In this document: positions 49,714 through 59,968 of the stretch, one piece after another
Layout: every line of letters starts with the position of its first letter
Numbering within the stretch: position 1 is the stretch's first letter
Assembly: GCA_003216535.1 (NCBI GenBank)
Contig: QCIS01000001.1
Location: 124,001-188,000, forward strand
Reading direction: 5' to 3'
DNA from: Prochlorococcus sp. AG-402-N08
GTDB lineage: Bacteria; Cyanobacteriota; Cyanobacteriia; PCC-6307; Cyanobiaceae
Length of the DNA: 64,000 nt
Made by a program: the position numbers and the translations under genes
The notes under the pieces: generated by a model
What the model saw: only the letters and a program-made list of their open reading frames with translations
What the model was told of the DNA's origin: nothing
The model's database searches: none

Positions 49714-50652
49714 TTATTTAATTTCAGCAGTTAGAAAATCTTTTGCAAGCTGAGTATTTGGGAAAACTTTTTGCGCCTCTTTAAGCAAATCACTTGGTGT
49801 GATTGAATTCTTATTAGTGTATCTTGGACTTAAATGAGTAATAATTAATTTTTTTGTATTAGATAATAATGCTGTTTTGGCAGCCATGATTGTTGTGGAA
49901 TGTAATTTTTCGTAGGCCATGCTTTCATCTTCCTCTGAAAAAGTCGATTCATGTACGAGTAAATCAGCATTTTTTGATAGTGAAACAGCTGATTCACTAA
50001 AGACTGTATCTGTGCAATAGACAAAACTTTCACCCTCTCTAGGAGGTCCACAGAATTCTTTCCCATCAAATGTCCTACCATCCGCTAATACTACTTTTTT
50101 ACCTTGTTGCAGTTCTGAATAAATTGGTCCAGGTGCTATTTTTTGAGACTCTGCTTTTTTGATATCAAATATACCTGGTTTATCTTTTTCACTAACTCTA
50201 TAACCATAAGCAGGTATTTTATGTTTAAGACAAGCGCAGTTTACTTTTATTTTGTTGTTTTCAAATAGGATTTTATTTTCTGATGCAAAATTTTCAACTT
50301 CCACAAAATGTAATGGGAAAGATAATTTGCAAAAACTACTTTTAAGTGCAGAATTTATAAAACTTCTCAACTCTGAAGGACCGTAAATTTCAATACCTTT
50401 ACTATTTCCTGATAAACCTAAAGTAGCTAAAAGTCCAGGCAAACCATAAATATGATCTCCATGCATATGAGTAATAAATATTTTCTTGATTTGTGAAGAT
50501 TTAATATTGCTTTTCATTATTTGATGTTGCGTTCCCTCTCCACAATCAAAAAGCCAAACTTCTGATGACTGTGATAATTTAAGTGCTAGGGAAGAAACAT
50601 TTCTTGTTAAGGATGGGACTCCTGAGCTTGTTCCTAAGAAGGTGATATTCAC
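49714..50652 (-). CDS. rnz: Ribonuclease Z
   Basis: A 312-residue metallo-beta-lactamase fold protein with HMHGDHIYGLPGLL, the zinc-binding motif of tRNase Z, and LVHESTFSE and ITHLSPRY with further ligands. GTG start at 50652 gives MNITFLGTSSGVPS. It cleaves tRNA 3' trailers, which is needed for tRNAs without encoded CCA. Length 312 fits the short form. Confidence 0.93.
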   Translation of the reverse strand: MNITFLGTSSGVPSLTRNVSSLALKLSQSSEVWLFDCGEGTQHQIMKSNIKSSQIKKIFITHMHGDHIYGLPGLLATLGLSGNSKGIEIYGPSELRSFINSALKSSFCKLSFPLHFVEVENFASENKILFENNKIKVNCACLKHKIPAYGYRVSEKDKPGIFDIKKAESQKIAPGPIYSELQQGKKVVLADGRTFDGKEFCGPPREGESFVYCTDTVFSESAVSLSKNADLLVHESTFSEEDESMAYEKLHSTTIMAAKTALLSNTKKLIITHLSPRYTNKNSITPSDLLKEAQKVFPNTQLAKDFLTAEIK

Positions 50653-50741
50653 TTATTTATGATATTTTTATTTTTATATCTGGATTAAATCTAGACTTTT
50701 AGTCAAACTAAGGCAAATTAAGCATTTGTTTTTTAAACAAA

Positions 50742-51917
50742 GTGATACTTAAATTTAAAAATTACTATAGCAAATGTTGTCTGATTAGTATCTTATTTAT
50801 TTGTGTTTTTCAGAGTGAAAGTGTTTTCGCATCTAGAGAGCCAAAGATTAGAGTTTTGATATCAAAAAATAACAACTTAAGGATCAGATCAGATAGATCA
50901 ATTCCTTTAACCATAGAGGGGAAATTTTTTTCAAGTAAAAAAATAAAAGGCTTAACTTTGAAAAATGAGAAAAATAGAAAAATTTTATATTTTGATAAAA
51001 ATAAACAAAAAAAATATGACTTAAAAAGTAATCAACAATTTCAAGTTAGATCTTCTGATGGAAGAGGTATATGGGTAGGTCAGAAGAGATTTTCTGGTAA
51101 GCTTAATCTCTTTGTACTTGATTCTGAAATATTGGTAGTGAATGTTTTAGGAATAGAAAAATACCTTAGTAGTGTAGTTGGTTCAGAGATGCCAACAAAA
51201 TGGCCTATTGAAGCATTAAAGGCACAAGCAATTGCCTCAAGAACTTATGCTTTAAAGCAAAAGGGGAATAATTTATTTGATATAGATTCAACCCAGAAAA
51301 ATCAAGTCTATAATGGCTTGGAGTCGAGAACTTATAAAACTAGTAGAGCCGTTAAAAGTACAAGATCTTTGGTTCTGACTTATAAAAATAAATTAATAGA
51401 TGCATTATTCCATAGCAGCTCAGGCGGAATGACAGAAAACAGTCAAGATGTATGGAAGAATAAATATCCATATTTATCAAGTGTGAAAGATTTTGATAAA
51501 AATAATCCAAATTTTAGATGGCAAAAAAATTTTTCGAGTAATGAATTAACAAATTTATTTCCCAAGATTGGAGGTTTAAGAAATATAGAGATTCTAGATA
51601 TCACTAGCACGGGGAGGGTAAAAAATGTAAAACTTATTGGGGCTTATGGTTCTGATCAAATGTCTGGGGTAGTTTTAAGAAAAAGATTAGGCCTCAAAAG
51701 TAATTTTGTGAGATTTAAATTTTTTGAGGAAGAATTAAACAATAAATTTCCTATAAAAAAAGGTTTGATAGTTTTTGGACAGGGATCAGGTCATGGAGTA
51801 GGAATGAGTCAATGGGGTGCAAAATATCTGGCATATAGAGGCCAAAAAGCTGAAAGAATATTAAAGTATTTTTATAGGGGTGTGCAGATTAAACCTTTTA
51901 GGAAAGATTACCAATAG
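50742..51917 (+). CDS. SpoIID/LytB-domain protein, exported
   Basis: Starts with GTG and has a signal peptide (CLISILFICVFQSESVFA). The SpoIID core has VVGSEMPTKWPIEALKAQAI and ASRTYALKQKGNNLFDI, with FHSSSGGMTENSQDVW and GQGSGHGVGMSQWGAKYLAY. The family's lytic transglycosylases and amidase enhancers act on peptidoglycan. Length 391. Periplasmic role inferred. Confidence 0.85.
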   Translation: MILKFKNYYSKCCLISILFICVFQSESVFASREPKIRVLISKNNNLRIRSDRSIPLTIEGKFFSSKKIKGLTLKNEKNRKILYFDKNKQKKYDLKSNQQFQVRSSDGRGIWVGQKRFSGKLNLFVLDSEILVVNVLGIEKYLSSVVGSEMPTKWPIEALKAQAIASRTYALKQKGNNLFDIDSTQKNQVYNGLESRTYKTSRAVKSTRSLVLTYKNKLIDALFHSSSGGMTENSQDVWKNKYPYLSSVKDFDKNNPNFRWQKNFSSNELTNLFPKIGGLRNIEILDITSTGRVKNVKLIGAYGSDQMSGVVLRKRLGLKSNFVRFKFFEEELNNKFPIKKGLIVFGQGSGHGVGMSQWGAKYLAYRGQKAERILKYFYRGVQIKPFRKDYQ

Positions 51918-51920
51918 AAG

Positions 51921-52844
51921 TTATTTAGCATTAAGGACTAATTTTGGATTTATACTAGATTGATCCTTATTTAAGAAGCCTATCCCGAGAAGTGTTTGTT
52001 TTTTATCTATTACTTTTATGGGTTTTTTATGGTCAAAAGATTTTCTTTCCTGGAAATAATTATTATCAACTTTAATTGCTCTTCCTGTTTGCCAAAAATT
52101 GATTTGTTCTTCATTACTTAAAATAAATGTTGAAATGTGATTAAGAGCAGAAATTGTTGGAATAATAAAATTTTTCGATTCCCCCCCCCTTTTTTCTTTT
52201 TCGATATCAGATATTTTTATCGAGTTTTGTTCATCAAAGCCACAAGCTGAAATTCTTTTAAGTTGTAGAAGGCAACCTTCGGTATTGAGAATTTCTCCAA
52301 TATCTCTTGCGATTGATCTTATATATGTGCCAGCTGAACATTTTATTTTTATTTCTATGATTCCGTTAATTTGGTCCCATTTCATTAAAATAAGTTCGTC
52401 TATTTTTACTTCTCTTGGTGCTAATTCAAAATTTTCATTCCTGAAAGATTTTGTATAAGCTCTCTCTCCATTGACGTGCACACTAGAAACTTTCGGCGGA
52501 ATTTGTTTGATAATTCCTCTAAATCTATTTAAGTATTGATCTAATTTTTCAGCACTGATTTTAGGCCAATTTTTTTGATTAATTATTTCTCCGTGAATAT
52601 CATCAGTGTTAGTTCTTATCCCTAATTTAATTTGTCCTACGTAAGTTTTACCCTGAGGAAGATATTGAATAAATCTTGTTGCACTCCCTATAGCGATTGG
52701 TAATGTTCCTATAACTTCTGGGTCAAGAGTTCCTGTATGCCCGACCTTTTTTGTATTTAGTAACTTTCTTATTTGTTTAACACAATCATGAGAGGTACAG
52801 CCTTTATCTTTATTAATTACTAAGAATCCATCTTTAGTTTCCAT
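51921..52844 (-). CDS. truB: tRNA pseudouridine(55) synthase
   Basis: A 307-residue Tru[21 protein letters not shown] and [20 protein letters not shown] contain the catalytic aspartate region, and [16 protein letters not shown] is a later motif. It makes pseudouridine 55 in the T loop of tRNA. The coding strand carries a run of nine G (52181-52189) in an otherwise AT-rich gene; the frame stays open. Confidence 0.93.
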   Translation of the reverse strand: METKDGFLVINKDKGCTSHDCVKQIRKLLNTKKVGHTGTLDPEVIGTLPIAIGSATRFIQYLPQGKTYVGQIKLGIRTNTDDIHGEIINQKNWPKISAEKLDQYLNRFRGIIKQIPPKVSSVHVNGERAYTKSFRNENFELAPREVKIDELILMKWDQINGIIEIKIKCSAGTYIRSIARDIGEILNTEGCLLQLKRISACGFDEQNSIKISDIEKEKRGGESKNFIIPTISALNHISTFILSNEEQINFWQTGRAIKVDNNYFQERKSFDHKKPIKVIDKKQTLLGIGFLNKDQSSINPKLVLNAK

Positions 52845-52920
52845 TTTAAATATTAAGAATACTTTGAGAAAGATTTATAACCATTCTATGATTTTGGTAT
52901 TGGAAATTTAGAGTAAGAAA

Positions 52921-53661
52921 TTGAAAAATAATAATTTTATTTTAAAAGAGTTTTTAGACAATGCTTTTAATTTGAAATCACATTTAATGGAATACTTATC
53001 TATTAGAGAATGTGATTTAGATGGATTCCTTGCAAATGCAAAGATAAATTTGGCAAATTCTCATCCTGGGGATGCTTTGAATGATGTTACAGATTTTTAT
53101 ACTGAGATTGTAGGAGAAAGACATGTAGCTGATTTAGCTGCTTGGCATATCACAAGTAGGGACTACATCGCCGATACTTTAAAACTTCAGCAGAGATTTT
53201 CTAGAGATTTAGTTTTGGATTTTGGAGGGGGTATTGGTACACATGCCTTAGCTAACGCTATGTCTTCAAAAGTTGAGCATGTTTTTTTTGTAGATATTAA
53301 TCAAACAAATAGAAATTTTGTTGAATACAGAGCTAAGAAATTAGGGGTCGAAAAAAAACTTACTTTTTGCAAGACAATTCAAGATACACAAATATTGAAA
53401 TTTGATACGATAGTTTGTCTTGATGTTTTAGAACATCTTGCAGATCCAGCTTCTCAAATTAATAATTTCAGTGAGATTATGGATGGAAATTCTATTGCTC
53501 TTTTCAATTGGTATTTCTACAAAGGAGATAAGAATGAATATCCCTTTCATATTGACGATAGTCAAATTGTTGAAAAGTTTTTTGAGACTCTTCAATCAAA
53601 TTTTTTAGAATTATTTCATCCTATTCTTATAACTACAAGAGCTTATAAGAAAATTAGATAA
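52921..53661 (+). CDS. Class I SAM-dependent methyltransferase
   Basis: A 246-residue protein with the SAM motif [20 protein letters not shown], then [11 protein letters not shown] and [23 protein letters not shown] at 52921 is the apparent start. The target is unknown. It ends eight bases inside the convergent rpmA gene. Confidence 0.8.
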   Translation: MKNNNFILKEFLDNAFNLKSHLMEYLSIRECDLDGFLANAKINLANSHPGDALNDVTDFYTEIVGERHVADLAAWHITSRDYIADTLKLQQRFSRDLVLDFGGGIGTHALANAMSSKVEHVFFVDINQTNRNFVEYRAKKLGVEKKLTFCKTIQDTQILKFDTIVCLDVLEHLADPASQINNFSEIMDGNSIALFNWYFYKGDKNEYPFHIDDSQIVEKFFETLQSNFLELFHPILITTRAYKKIR

Positions 53662-53914
53662 CTACATTAACTCTTTTTCTATTTCTTAAATTTCTTTTAA
53701 TGCTTTCAAAACTTACGGTTCCCTCTTTTAGTGCAAAAAGAGTGTCATCTTTACCTTTACCTACATTGCTTCCTGGCAAAAATGATGTGCCTCTTTGGCG
53801 AATTAAAATTGATCCCGCAGTTACTTTTTCTCCACCATAAGCTTTAACACCCAGTCTTTTGGAATTTGAATCTCGACCGTTTCTTGTAGAACCTGTCCCT
53901 TTTTTATGTGCCAT
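53654..53914 (-). CDS. rpmA: Ribosomal protein L27
   Basis: An 86-residue L27, beginning [20 protein letters not shown], with [20 protein letters not shown]. Large-subunit protein near the peptidyl-transferase centre. It lies 21 bases after rplU in the usual rplU-rpmA order. Confidence 0.97.
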   Translation of the reverse strand: MAHKKGTGSTRNGRDSNSKRLGVKAYGGEKVTAGSILIRQRGTSFLPGSNVGKGKDDTLFALKEGTVSFESIKRNLRNRKRVNVVI

Positions 53915-53935
53915 TAGAAATGTTTAATTTGTAGA

Positions 53936-54364
53936 TTATTCGGATTTTGGTTTAGTTTCCTTTTTAACAGTTTCTTTTTTTGAAGAAGACTTAGGAGCAA
54001 CCTTACCTATTGAAATAGATTTTACCATAACTCTAGTAAGTTCTTGTCTATGTCCCATTTTTCTTCTTGTCTTTTTTTTTGGACGCATTTTGTATACAAG
54101 AATTTTCTTATCTCTTTTATGGGAGACTACTTCTAATTCAATTTTCGCATTCTTAACGTAAGGTTTTCCAACAGTTATAGAGTCCTTATCTTTTAAAAGT
54201 AAAACTTTTTCTAGTGTTATCTTATCTTTCTCTTTTGCATTTAACCTGTCTATGTCATAGTATCTGTTAACTTCGAACCAAAATTGTTGACCCGAAGTTT
54301 CTGCTATCGCGTACAATTCATTACTTTTTAAAGAATTGTTTGAAGAGTTTTTAGAATTTGTCAT
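53936..54364 (-). CDS. rplU: Ribosomal protein L21
   Basis: A 142-residue L21: YAIAETSGQQFWFEVNRYYD at the start, VVSHKRDKKILVYKMRPKKK and the GHRQELTRVMV motif. It has extra residues at both ends (L21 is usually about 103), with a Lys-rich tail. Next gene in the same strand is rpmA. The divergent kaiB begins 144 bases away. Confidence 0.95.
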   Translation of the reverse strand: MTNSKNSSNNSLKSNELYAIAETSGQQFWFEVNRYYDIDRLNAKEKDKITLEKVLLLKDKDSITVGKPYVKNAKIELEVVSHKRDKKILVYKMRPKKKTRRKMGHRQELTRVMVKSISIGKVAPKSSSKKETVKKETKPKSE

Positions 54365-54508
54365 ATCTTAAAGACGCTTTTAGGCTCAAATTAATAATTT
54401 GATTAAGCCAAATAAGCAATCATAATCGTTTGTTTATTTTCATATTTTGTAGTGTAATAAGTCAAGGGTTTTTTAAAAATCTTTTATATCAATTAAGGAA
54501 CTATAACA

Positions 54509-54826
54509 ATGGCAGCGAGAAAAACATACATTTTAAAACTCTATGTTGCTGGAAATACTCCTAATTCAATGAGAGCTTTAAATACTTTAAAAGAAATTTT
54601 AGAAAATGAATTTAAAGGAGTTTATGCTTTGAAGGTTATTGATGTACTTAAGCAACCACAACTTGCAGAAGAAGATAAGATTTTAGCCACCCCAACCTTA
54701 GCTAAAATTTTACCGCCACCAGTGAGAAAAATAATTGGTGATCTCTCAGATAGAGAGAAAGTTTTAATTGGTTTAGATCTGCTTTTTGATGAATTAACTG
54801 AAACTGAATATAGTGGAGATAAATAA
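54509..54826 (+). CDS. kaiB: Circadian clock protein KaiB
   Basis: A 105-residue KaiB, a thioredoxin-like fold-switching protein: [60 protein letters not shown]. It binds KaiC during the clock cycle. kaiA is absent in the 144-base space before it, as known for high-light Prochlorococcus, where the clock behaves as an hourglass. Confidence 0.98.
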   Translation: MAARKTYILKLYVAGNTPNSMRALNTLKEILENEFKGVYALKVIDVLKQPQLAEEDKILATPTLAKILPPPVRKIIGDLSDREKVLIGLDLLFDELTETEYSGDK

Positions 54827-54897
54827 TATATTTAAAAACTTTTTAATTAAAGATAAATTCAAAATTTATTTTACTTTTGTTTAATTAGCACAAAACT

Positions 54898-56436
54898 ATG
54901 AATGATAAGAAATTTGGCAAATCAAATAAAATGCACGTACAAAAATTGCCAACTGGAATAGAAGGCTTTGATGATGTTTGTAGGGGTGGGTTGCCTGTAT
55001 CTAGAAGTACACTCGTTAGTGGTACTTCAGGAACTGGTAAAACTGTTTTTTCTTTGCAATATTTACACCATGGAATTTGTAATTTTGATGAGCCTGGAAT
55101 CTTTGTAACATTTGAGGAATCACCTTTAGATATTATTAGAAATGCCGCAAGTTTTGGTTGGGATTTACAAGAATTAATTGATCAAAATAAACTTTTTATT
55201 TTGGATGCTTCTCCTGACCCTGATGGTCAGGATGTTGCCGGTAACTTTGACTTGTCTGGACTTATTGAGAGAATTAGTTATGCAATTAGAAAATATAAAG
55301 CTAAAAGAGTTGCAATAGATTCAATAACTGCGGTCTTTCAACAGTATGATGCTATTTATGTTGTTAGAAGAGAAATATTTAGACTCATAGCAAGATTAAA
55401 AGAAATAGGTGTGACAACTGTTATGACTACAGAAAGGGTTGATGATTACGGACCAATTGCTAGATATGGAGTAGAAGAATTTGTATCGGATAATGTTGTC
55501 TTATTAAGAAATGTTCTTGAGTCAGAAAAGAGAAGAAGAACTCTAGAAGTTTTGAAGTTAAGAGGTACTGTACATATGAAAGGTGAATATCCATTTACTA
55601 TGGGAATGGATGGAATAAGTGTGTTTGCCCTAGGAGCAATGAGATTAACGCAGAGATCCTCAAATATTAGGATTAGCTCTGGAGTTAAAGATCTTGATGA
55701 TATGTGTGGTGGTGGATATTTTCAAGATTCAATCATTCTTGCCACTGGAGCTACTGGTACAGGTAAAACAATGCTTGTATCAAAATTTGTTGAAGATGCT
55801 TATAAAAATAATGAAAGAGCAATACTTTTTGCATATGAAGAATCTAGGGCTCAATTGCTTAGGAATGCGACCAGCTGGGGAATAGATTTTGAAAAAATGG
55901 AAAGTGATGGGTTATTGAAAATTATTTGTGCATATCCTGAATCAACTGGTTTAGAAGATCACTTACAAATTATAAAAACGCAAATTAATCAATTTAAACC
56001 AAAAAGAATGGCTATTGATTCTCTCTCTGCATTAGCCAGAGGTGTAAGTTTGAATGCATTTAGACAGTTTGTGATTGCTGTTACGGGTTATACAAAACAA
56101 GAGGAGATAGCAGGCTTTTTTACTAATACTGCAGAAGAATTTATGGGGAGTCACTCTATAACTGATTCTCATATCTCAACAATTACAGATACCATATTGT
56201 TGCTTCAATATGTAGAAATAAAAGGTGAGATGGCACGAGCTTTAAATGTTTTTAAAATGCGGGGATCATGGCATGATAAACGAATAAGAGAATTTATAAT
56301 TACAAATAGTGGTCCAGAAATAAAAGATTCTTTTTCTAATTTTGAACAAATATTTAGTGGTGCCCCTCATAGAGTTGTGCCTGATCAAAATGTTCAGAAT
56401 GTTCCAAATGTTTTTAAAGGATTAGAAAATAATTAG
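54898..56436 (+). CDS. kaiC: Circadian clock ATPase/kinase KaiC
   Basis: A 512-residue duplicated RecA-type ATPase. Walker A motifs are SGTSGTGKT (residues about 45-52) and TGATGTGKT (about 286-294). The phosphorylation region DSHISTITDTI has Ser-Thr as in the known site pair. KaiC sets the daily phase by its ATPase and autokinase activity. It ends four bases past the start point of the convergent nblS end, so the two overlap. Confidence 0.98.
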   Translation: MNDKKFGKSNKMHVQKLPTGIEGFDDVCRGGLPVSRSTLVSGTSGTGKTVFSLQYLHHGICNFDEPGIFVTFEESPLDIIRNAASFGWDLQELIDQNKLFILDASPDPDGQDVAGNFDLSGLIERISYAIRKYKAKRVAIDSITAVFQQYDAIYVVRREIFRLIARLKEIGVTTVMTTERVDDYGPIARYGVEEFVSDNVVLLRNVLESEKRRRTLEVLKLRGTVHMKGEYPFTMGMDGISVFALGAMRLTQRSSNIRISSGVKDLDDMCGGGYFQDSIILATGATGTGKTMLVSKFVEDAYKNNERAILFAYEESRAQLLRNATSWGIDFEKMESDGLLKIICAYPESTGLEDHLQIIKTQINQFKPKRMAIDSLSALARGVSLNAFRQFVIAVTGYTKQEEIAGFFTNTAEEFMGSHSITDSHISTITDTILLLQYVEIKGEMARALNVFKMRGSWHDKRIREFIITNSGPEIKDSFSNFEQIFSGAPHRVVPDQNVQNVPNVFKGLENN

Positions 56437-58499
56437 ATAATTTCTTTAATTTCAAAGCTTGAAAAAGAATCTGAATTATTAATAGCTTTTGTCAATAATT
56501 CATCTTTATCAGATTGTGCTAGGGCTAAATCAAACCAGAAAGTTGTTCCTACTCCTAATTCACTAGCCATACGAATCTCCCCACCGTGTTTTTCAATTAT
56601 TCCCCGCACTATAGATAGACCTAAACCGGTACCTTGCTCAGTATGAACTGAATTCTCTACTCTATAAAAACGATCAAATATCTTTTCTTGATCAGCCTGA
56701 GATATCCCTGAGCCAGTATCAGCAATCTCAATTCTTACTTTTGGTAGCGGTGAAACTAATTCACATTGAGGGGCTGCATCGTTCTTAATACTTGGAGGGA
56801 AAGCAGGACAGGAGTCTGGCCAAGTATAAGCTCTTATAATTAGGGAGCTATTTTTTGGACTGAATTTTAATCCATTACCAAGTAAATTATCAAAAACCTG
56901 TAAAAGTAAATCAAAATTTCCAAGAATTGGAGGAATATTTTCCTCTATGTCCTGAGCTAATGAAACATTTTTTTCTGTAGCATTAAGTCTATAATTTCTA
57001 AGAGTCTGTTCTATTGATGGTTTTATGTCCATTTGCTCTAGCTGAATAATTTTCCCAGACTCCAATCTTGACAAATCTAATACATCATTTACGAGTCTTG
57101 TTAACCTATCAGTCTCTGAATTCGCAATACCTAAAAATTCTATTTGTTCTTCATCTGAAAGTTGATCTTTTAAATCATATAAGGTCTCTACATAGCTTTT
57201 GATATTAAAAAGTGGTGTTCTTAATTCGTGCGAAACATTACTAATAAATCTATTTTGTGCAGCGTTAAGTTCAACTTCTCTAGTTAAATCTTGGATTGTT
57301 ACGGCAATTCCTTTTAATTCAACTTTATTTGTATCTAAAACTGATTGTAAGACAATTCTTAAGGTTCTTGCTGGTTCTCCTAAGCTGAATCTTAAATCGT
57401 CCATCTCCTTTTCCCTGTTTAGGATGGATTCTATATTCGTATGTAAGTCGTTGGATAAAATCTCGGGGATTTCATTTAAAAAATGTTTACCCTCTAGGAA
57501 TCTTCCTTCCCAACGAAATAATCTCTTCGCTGTTGGATTAGTAAGTACAATCTTGCCTTGTGAGTCCAATAATATTGCACCATCAGCCATTGTAGCAATG
57601 AGGGATTGCTGTTTGATTTGTGCCGCTTTTAGTTCTTCTATATTAGCTTCATCATAATTTTCTAACTGTGTGGCCATTCGGTTAAATCCATTTAAGAGTT
57701 CTCCTAGATCACCTGTCATAGGTAAAGAAATTCTGGACTTGAAATTTCCTTTTGAAATTTCTCTAACACCTCTCACTAACTCTCTGACTGGTCTTGTAAT
57801 TGTTAGTGCATTGAATACAGCTCCAAGTATTACTAAAACCCAAATAGAGATAAAAACTGCAATGGTTACTTCTCTAGTTAAGGCAGCACTGGCTAGTGCT
57901 TTTTTATTTGGGGTAACTCCCAAAGCTAAAGTTCCAAGATATTTGCCTTTCCACAACATTGGGACAAATACATCTGTTACTTGACCTTGAGGTGTCGCAT
58001 GCTGCCTAACCAAAGGGAATTGTGGTCTCTTCTTTAATTCTGAGGGCAATTTTAATCTTCGAGTTAGCTGAAACTGACTGCCTGAGCTTGTAGGTGTTGC
58101 ACTGATCGGTATCCCAAGTTGAACAATGTCTTCAGCATCAGTGAAGAATATATAACGCAGGTTTCGACTTGATCTCCAAAACTTTTCAGCTACGTTTGAG
58201 ATTTCTTTTTTTTGGTTATTAGCGACTAATTCTGTAACATTACCAGATAACAATAAGCCAAGATCTCGAGCATATCTAGTATCATTCATTCCTGCATCCC
58301 TTTGAATACTATTTAATGCAAAAAAAGTTATTCCTGTCATTAGGAGACTAACGACTAGAGTCGCAATAGCTAATAACTTTGTTCTTAAACTGAACCCACT
58401 CCACCAAGTAAGGAGTCCATTAATCCAATAGTTATTATTCATATCTTCACTATCAGAATTGTTATATTTTCTACTTTCTCGATTATTGGTATCCACCAT
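56433..58499 (-). CDS. nblS: NblS/DspA-type sensor histidine kinase
   Basis: A 688-residue membrane kinase. Two transmembrane helices (about 41-61 and 212-234) flank a periplasmic sensor domain; then come HAMP (235-290), PAS (300-405), and HisKA with the phosphorylation His424 in FISNVSHELRTPL. ATPase boxes are FDNLLGNGLKFSPKN and ADTGSGIS with GTGLGLSIV. NblS (Hik33) senses high light and stress and acts with RpaB, which represses hli genes. It lies four bases after purD. Confidence 0.9.
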   Translation of the reverse strand: MVDTNNRESRKYNNSDSEDMNNNYWINGLLTWWSGFSLRTKLLAIATLVVSLLMTGITFFALNSIQRDAGMNDTRYARDLGLLLSGNVTELVANNQKKEISNVAEKFWRSSRNLRYIFFTDAEDIVQLGIPISATPTSSGSQFQLTRRLKLPSELKKRPQFPLVRQHATPQGQVTDVFVPMLWKGKYLGTLALGVTPNKKALASAALTREVTIAVFISIWVLVILGAVFNALTITRPVRELVRGVREISKGNFKSRISLPMTGDLGELLNGFNRMATQLENYDEANIEELKAAQIKQQSLIATMADGAILLDSQGKIVLTNPTAKRLFRWEGRFLEGKHFLNEIPEILSNDLHTNIESILNREKEMDDLRFSLGEPARTLRIVLQSVLDTNKVELKGIAVTIQDLTREVELNAAQNRFISNVSHELRTPLFNIKSYVETLYDLKDQLSDEEQIEFLGIANSETDRLTRLVNDVLDLSRLESGKIIQLEQMDIKPSIEQTLRNYRLNATEKNVSLAQDIEENIPPILGNFDLLLQVFDNLLGNGLKFSPKNSSLIIRAYTWPDSCPAFPPSIKNDAAPQCELVSPLPKVRIEIADTGSGISQADQEKIFDRFYRVENSVHTEQGTGLGLSIVRGIIEKHGGEIRMASELGVGTTFWFDLALAQSDKDELLTKAINNSDSFSSFEIKEII

Positions 58500-58503
58500 A
58501 AAC

Positions 58504-59835
58504 TTAATTCTCCTTAGAAAAGTTTTTTCTGACTTGATGACCTATGTCATTTCTAAAGAAAATACCCTCAAAATGAATTTCTTTTAAATTTTTGTATGCT
58601 TTTTCAAAAACCATATCGAAATCTTTATCTTGACAGACAACACTTAAGACTCTTCCTCCATCTGTCAATAATTTGCCACTTTCACTTAAAGAAGTACCTG
58701 AGTCGAAAATTTGACAATCATTTGAGTCAATCTTACCTATTTTTATTTGATAGCCAATTTTATATTCGTTAGGATAACCATTGGAGGTCGCTATTACACA
58801 ACCACTAACTTTATCAGAAGTATTAATTTTTTCATCACCAGTTAAATTTCCCATTGAGCATTTTTCTAAAAGAAATACAAAATTTTGATCCATTAAAGGC
58901 ATTATTGTTTGACATTCTGGATCACCAAACCTGCAATTATATTCTATAACTTTCGGACCAGATTTTGTGATCATTAACCCAAAATAAATTACGCCTCTAT
59001 AGTCAATATTTCTTTTATTTAGTTCATTTATTGTAGGTTCAATTATCTCTTTTATGATTCTATTAAGGTAATCTTCTGTTAATAATGGGGCAGGAGAATA
59101 AGCTCCCATACCTCCTGTATTAGGGCCTTTATCTTTTTCGTTAAGTCGTTTGTGATCTTGGGCGGTTGGAAGTAATGTATATCTCTCTCCATCACATAAA
59201 GCAAAAACTGAAACTTCTGGGCCTTGAATTTTTTCTTCTAGAACAACTACATTCCCAGAATTGCCAAATCTACCATTAAAAATTGATTCTGCTGCTTTAA
59301 AACATTCATCTTTTGAATTAGGGATAAAAACACCTTTACCTGAAGCCAGCCCATCAGCTTTGACTACCAGAGGAATTGATGATGAATTAATAATTTTTTT
59401 GGCTTCTTCTAGAGAATTGACTTTCCAAAAGTTTGCAGTTGGAATATTTGCATCTTGCATAAATTCCTTCGCCCATGATTTGCTAAATTCTAATTTTGCT
59501 CCATCTTTATTAGGACCAAATACTTTAAAATCTTTTTTGCGAAGATAATCAGCTAATCCATTTGCTAGAGGTATTTCTGGTCCGATTACAATTAGATCTA
59601 TCTTAAGAAAATCAAGCTTTTCTACTAGTTCATTTTTATTATTTATATCAATTTTTATTCTTTCACATTTATTTATTCTTTCTGAACCAGCGTTGCCAGG
59701 TATTAAATAAACTTTTTTAACTAATTCATTTTTTTGAATAGCCCAAGCCAAAGAGTTTTCTCTCCCGCCACTTCCAATTATTAAGATATTTTCTAATCTA
59801 ATAAAGCTCCGAGAACTTGGTGAATGAATTCCCAT
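58504..59835 (-). CDS. purD: Phosphoribosylamine-glycine ligase
   Basis: A 443-residue GAR synthetase of ATP-grasp type: ILIIGSGGRENSLAWAIQ at the start, VVKADGLASGKGVFIPNSKD, and GPNTGGMGAYSPAP with FGDPECQTIMPLM at the metal site. Second step of purine synthesis. The extra 15 residues at the start are unusual; an internal start at LENILI is possible. purC is divergent at 59969. Confidence 0.95.
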   Translation of the reverse strand: MGIHSPSSRSFIRLENILIIGSGGRENSLAWAIQKNELVKKVYLIPGNAGSERINKCERIKIDINNKNELVEKLDFLKIDLIVIGPEIPLANGLADYLRKKDFKVFGPNKDGAKLEFSKSWAKEFMQDANIPTANFWKVNSLEEAKKIINSSSIPLVVKADGLASGKGVFIPNSKDECFKAAESIFNGRFGNSGNVVVLEEKIQGPEVSVFALCDGERYTLLPTAQDHKRLNEKDKGPNTGGMGAYSPAPLLTEDYLNRIIKEIIEPTINELNKRNIDYRGVIYFGLMITKSGPKVIEYNCRFGDPECQTIMPLMDQNFVFLLEKCSMGNLTGDEKINTSDKVSGCVIATSNGYPNEYKIGYQIKIGKIDSNDCQIFDSGTSLSESGKLLTDGGRVLSVVCQDKDFDMVFEKAYKNLKEIHFEGIFFRNDIGHQVRKNFSKEN

Positions 59836-59968
59836 ATATGTATTTTTTTAAGGTTATGAGGTTTGGATGAATAATCAGTTAAAATGAAATAAAATCATTT
59901 GAGTCGATCTTTAATAATTATGTTAATTACAAAAAGTACTTTAGTAATCATGATGAGGTTTTAAATTA

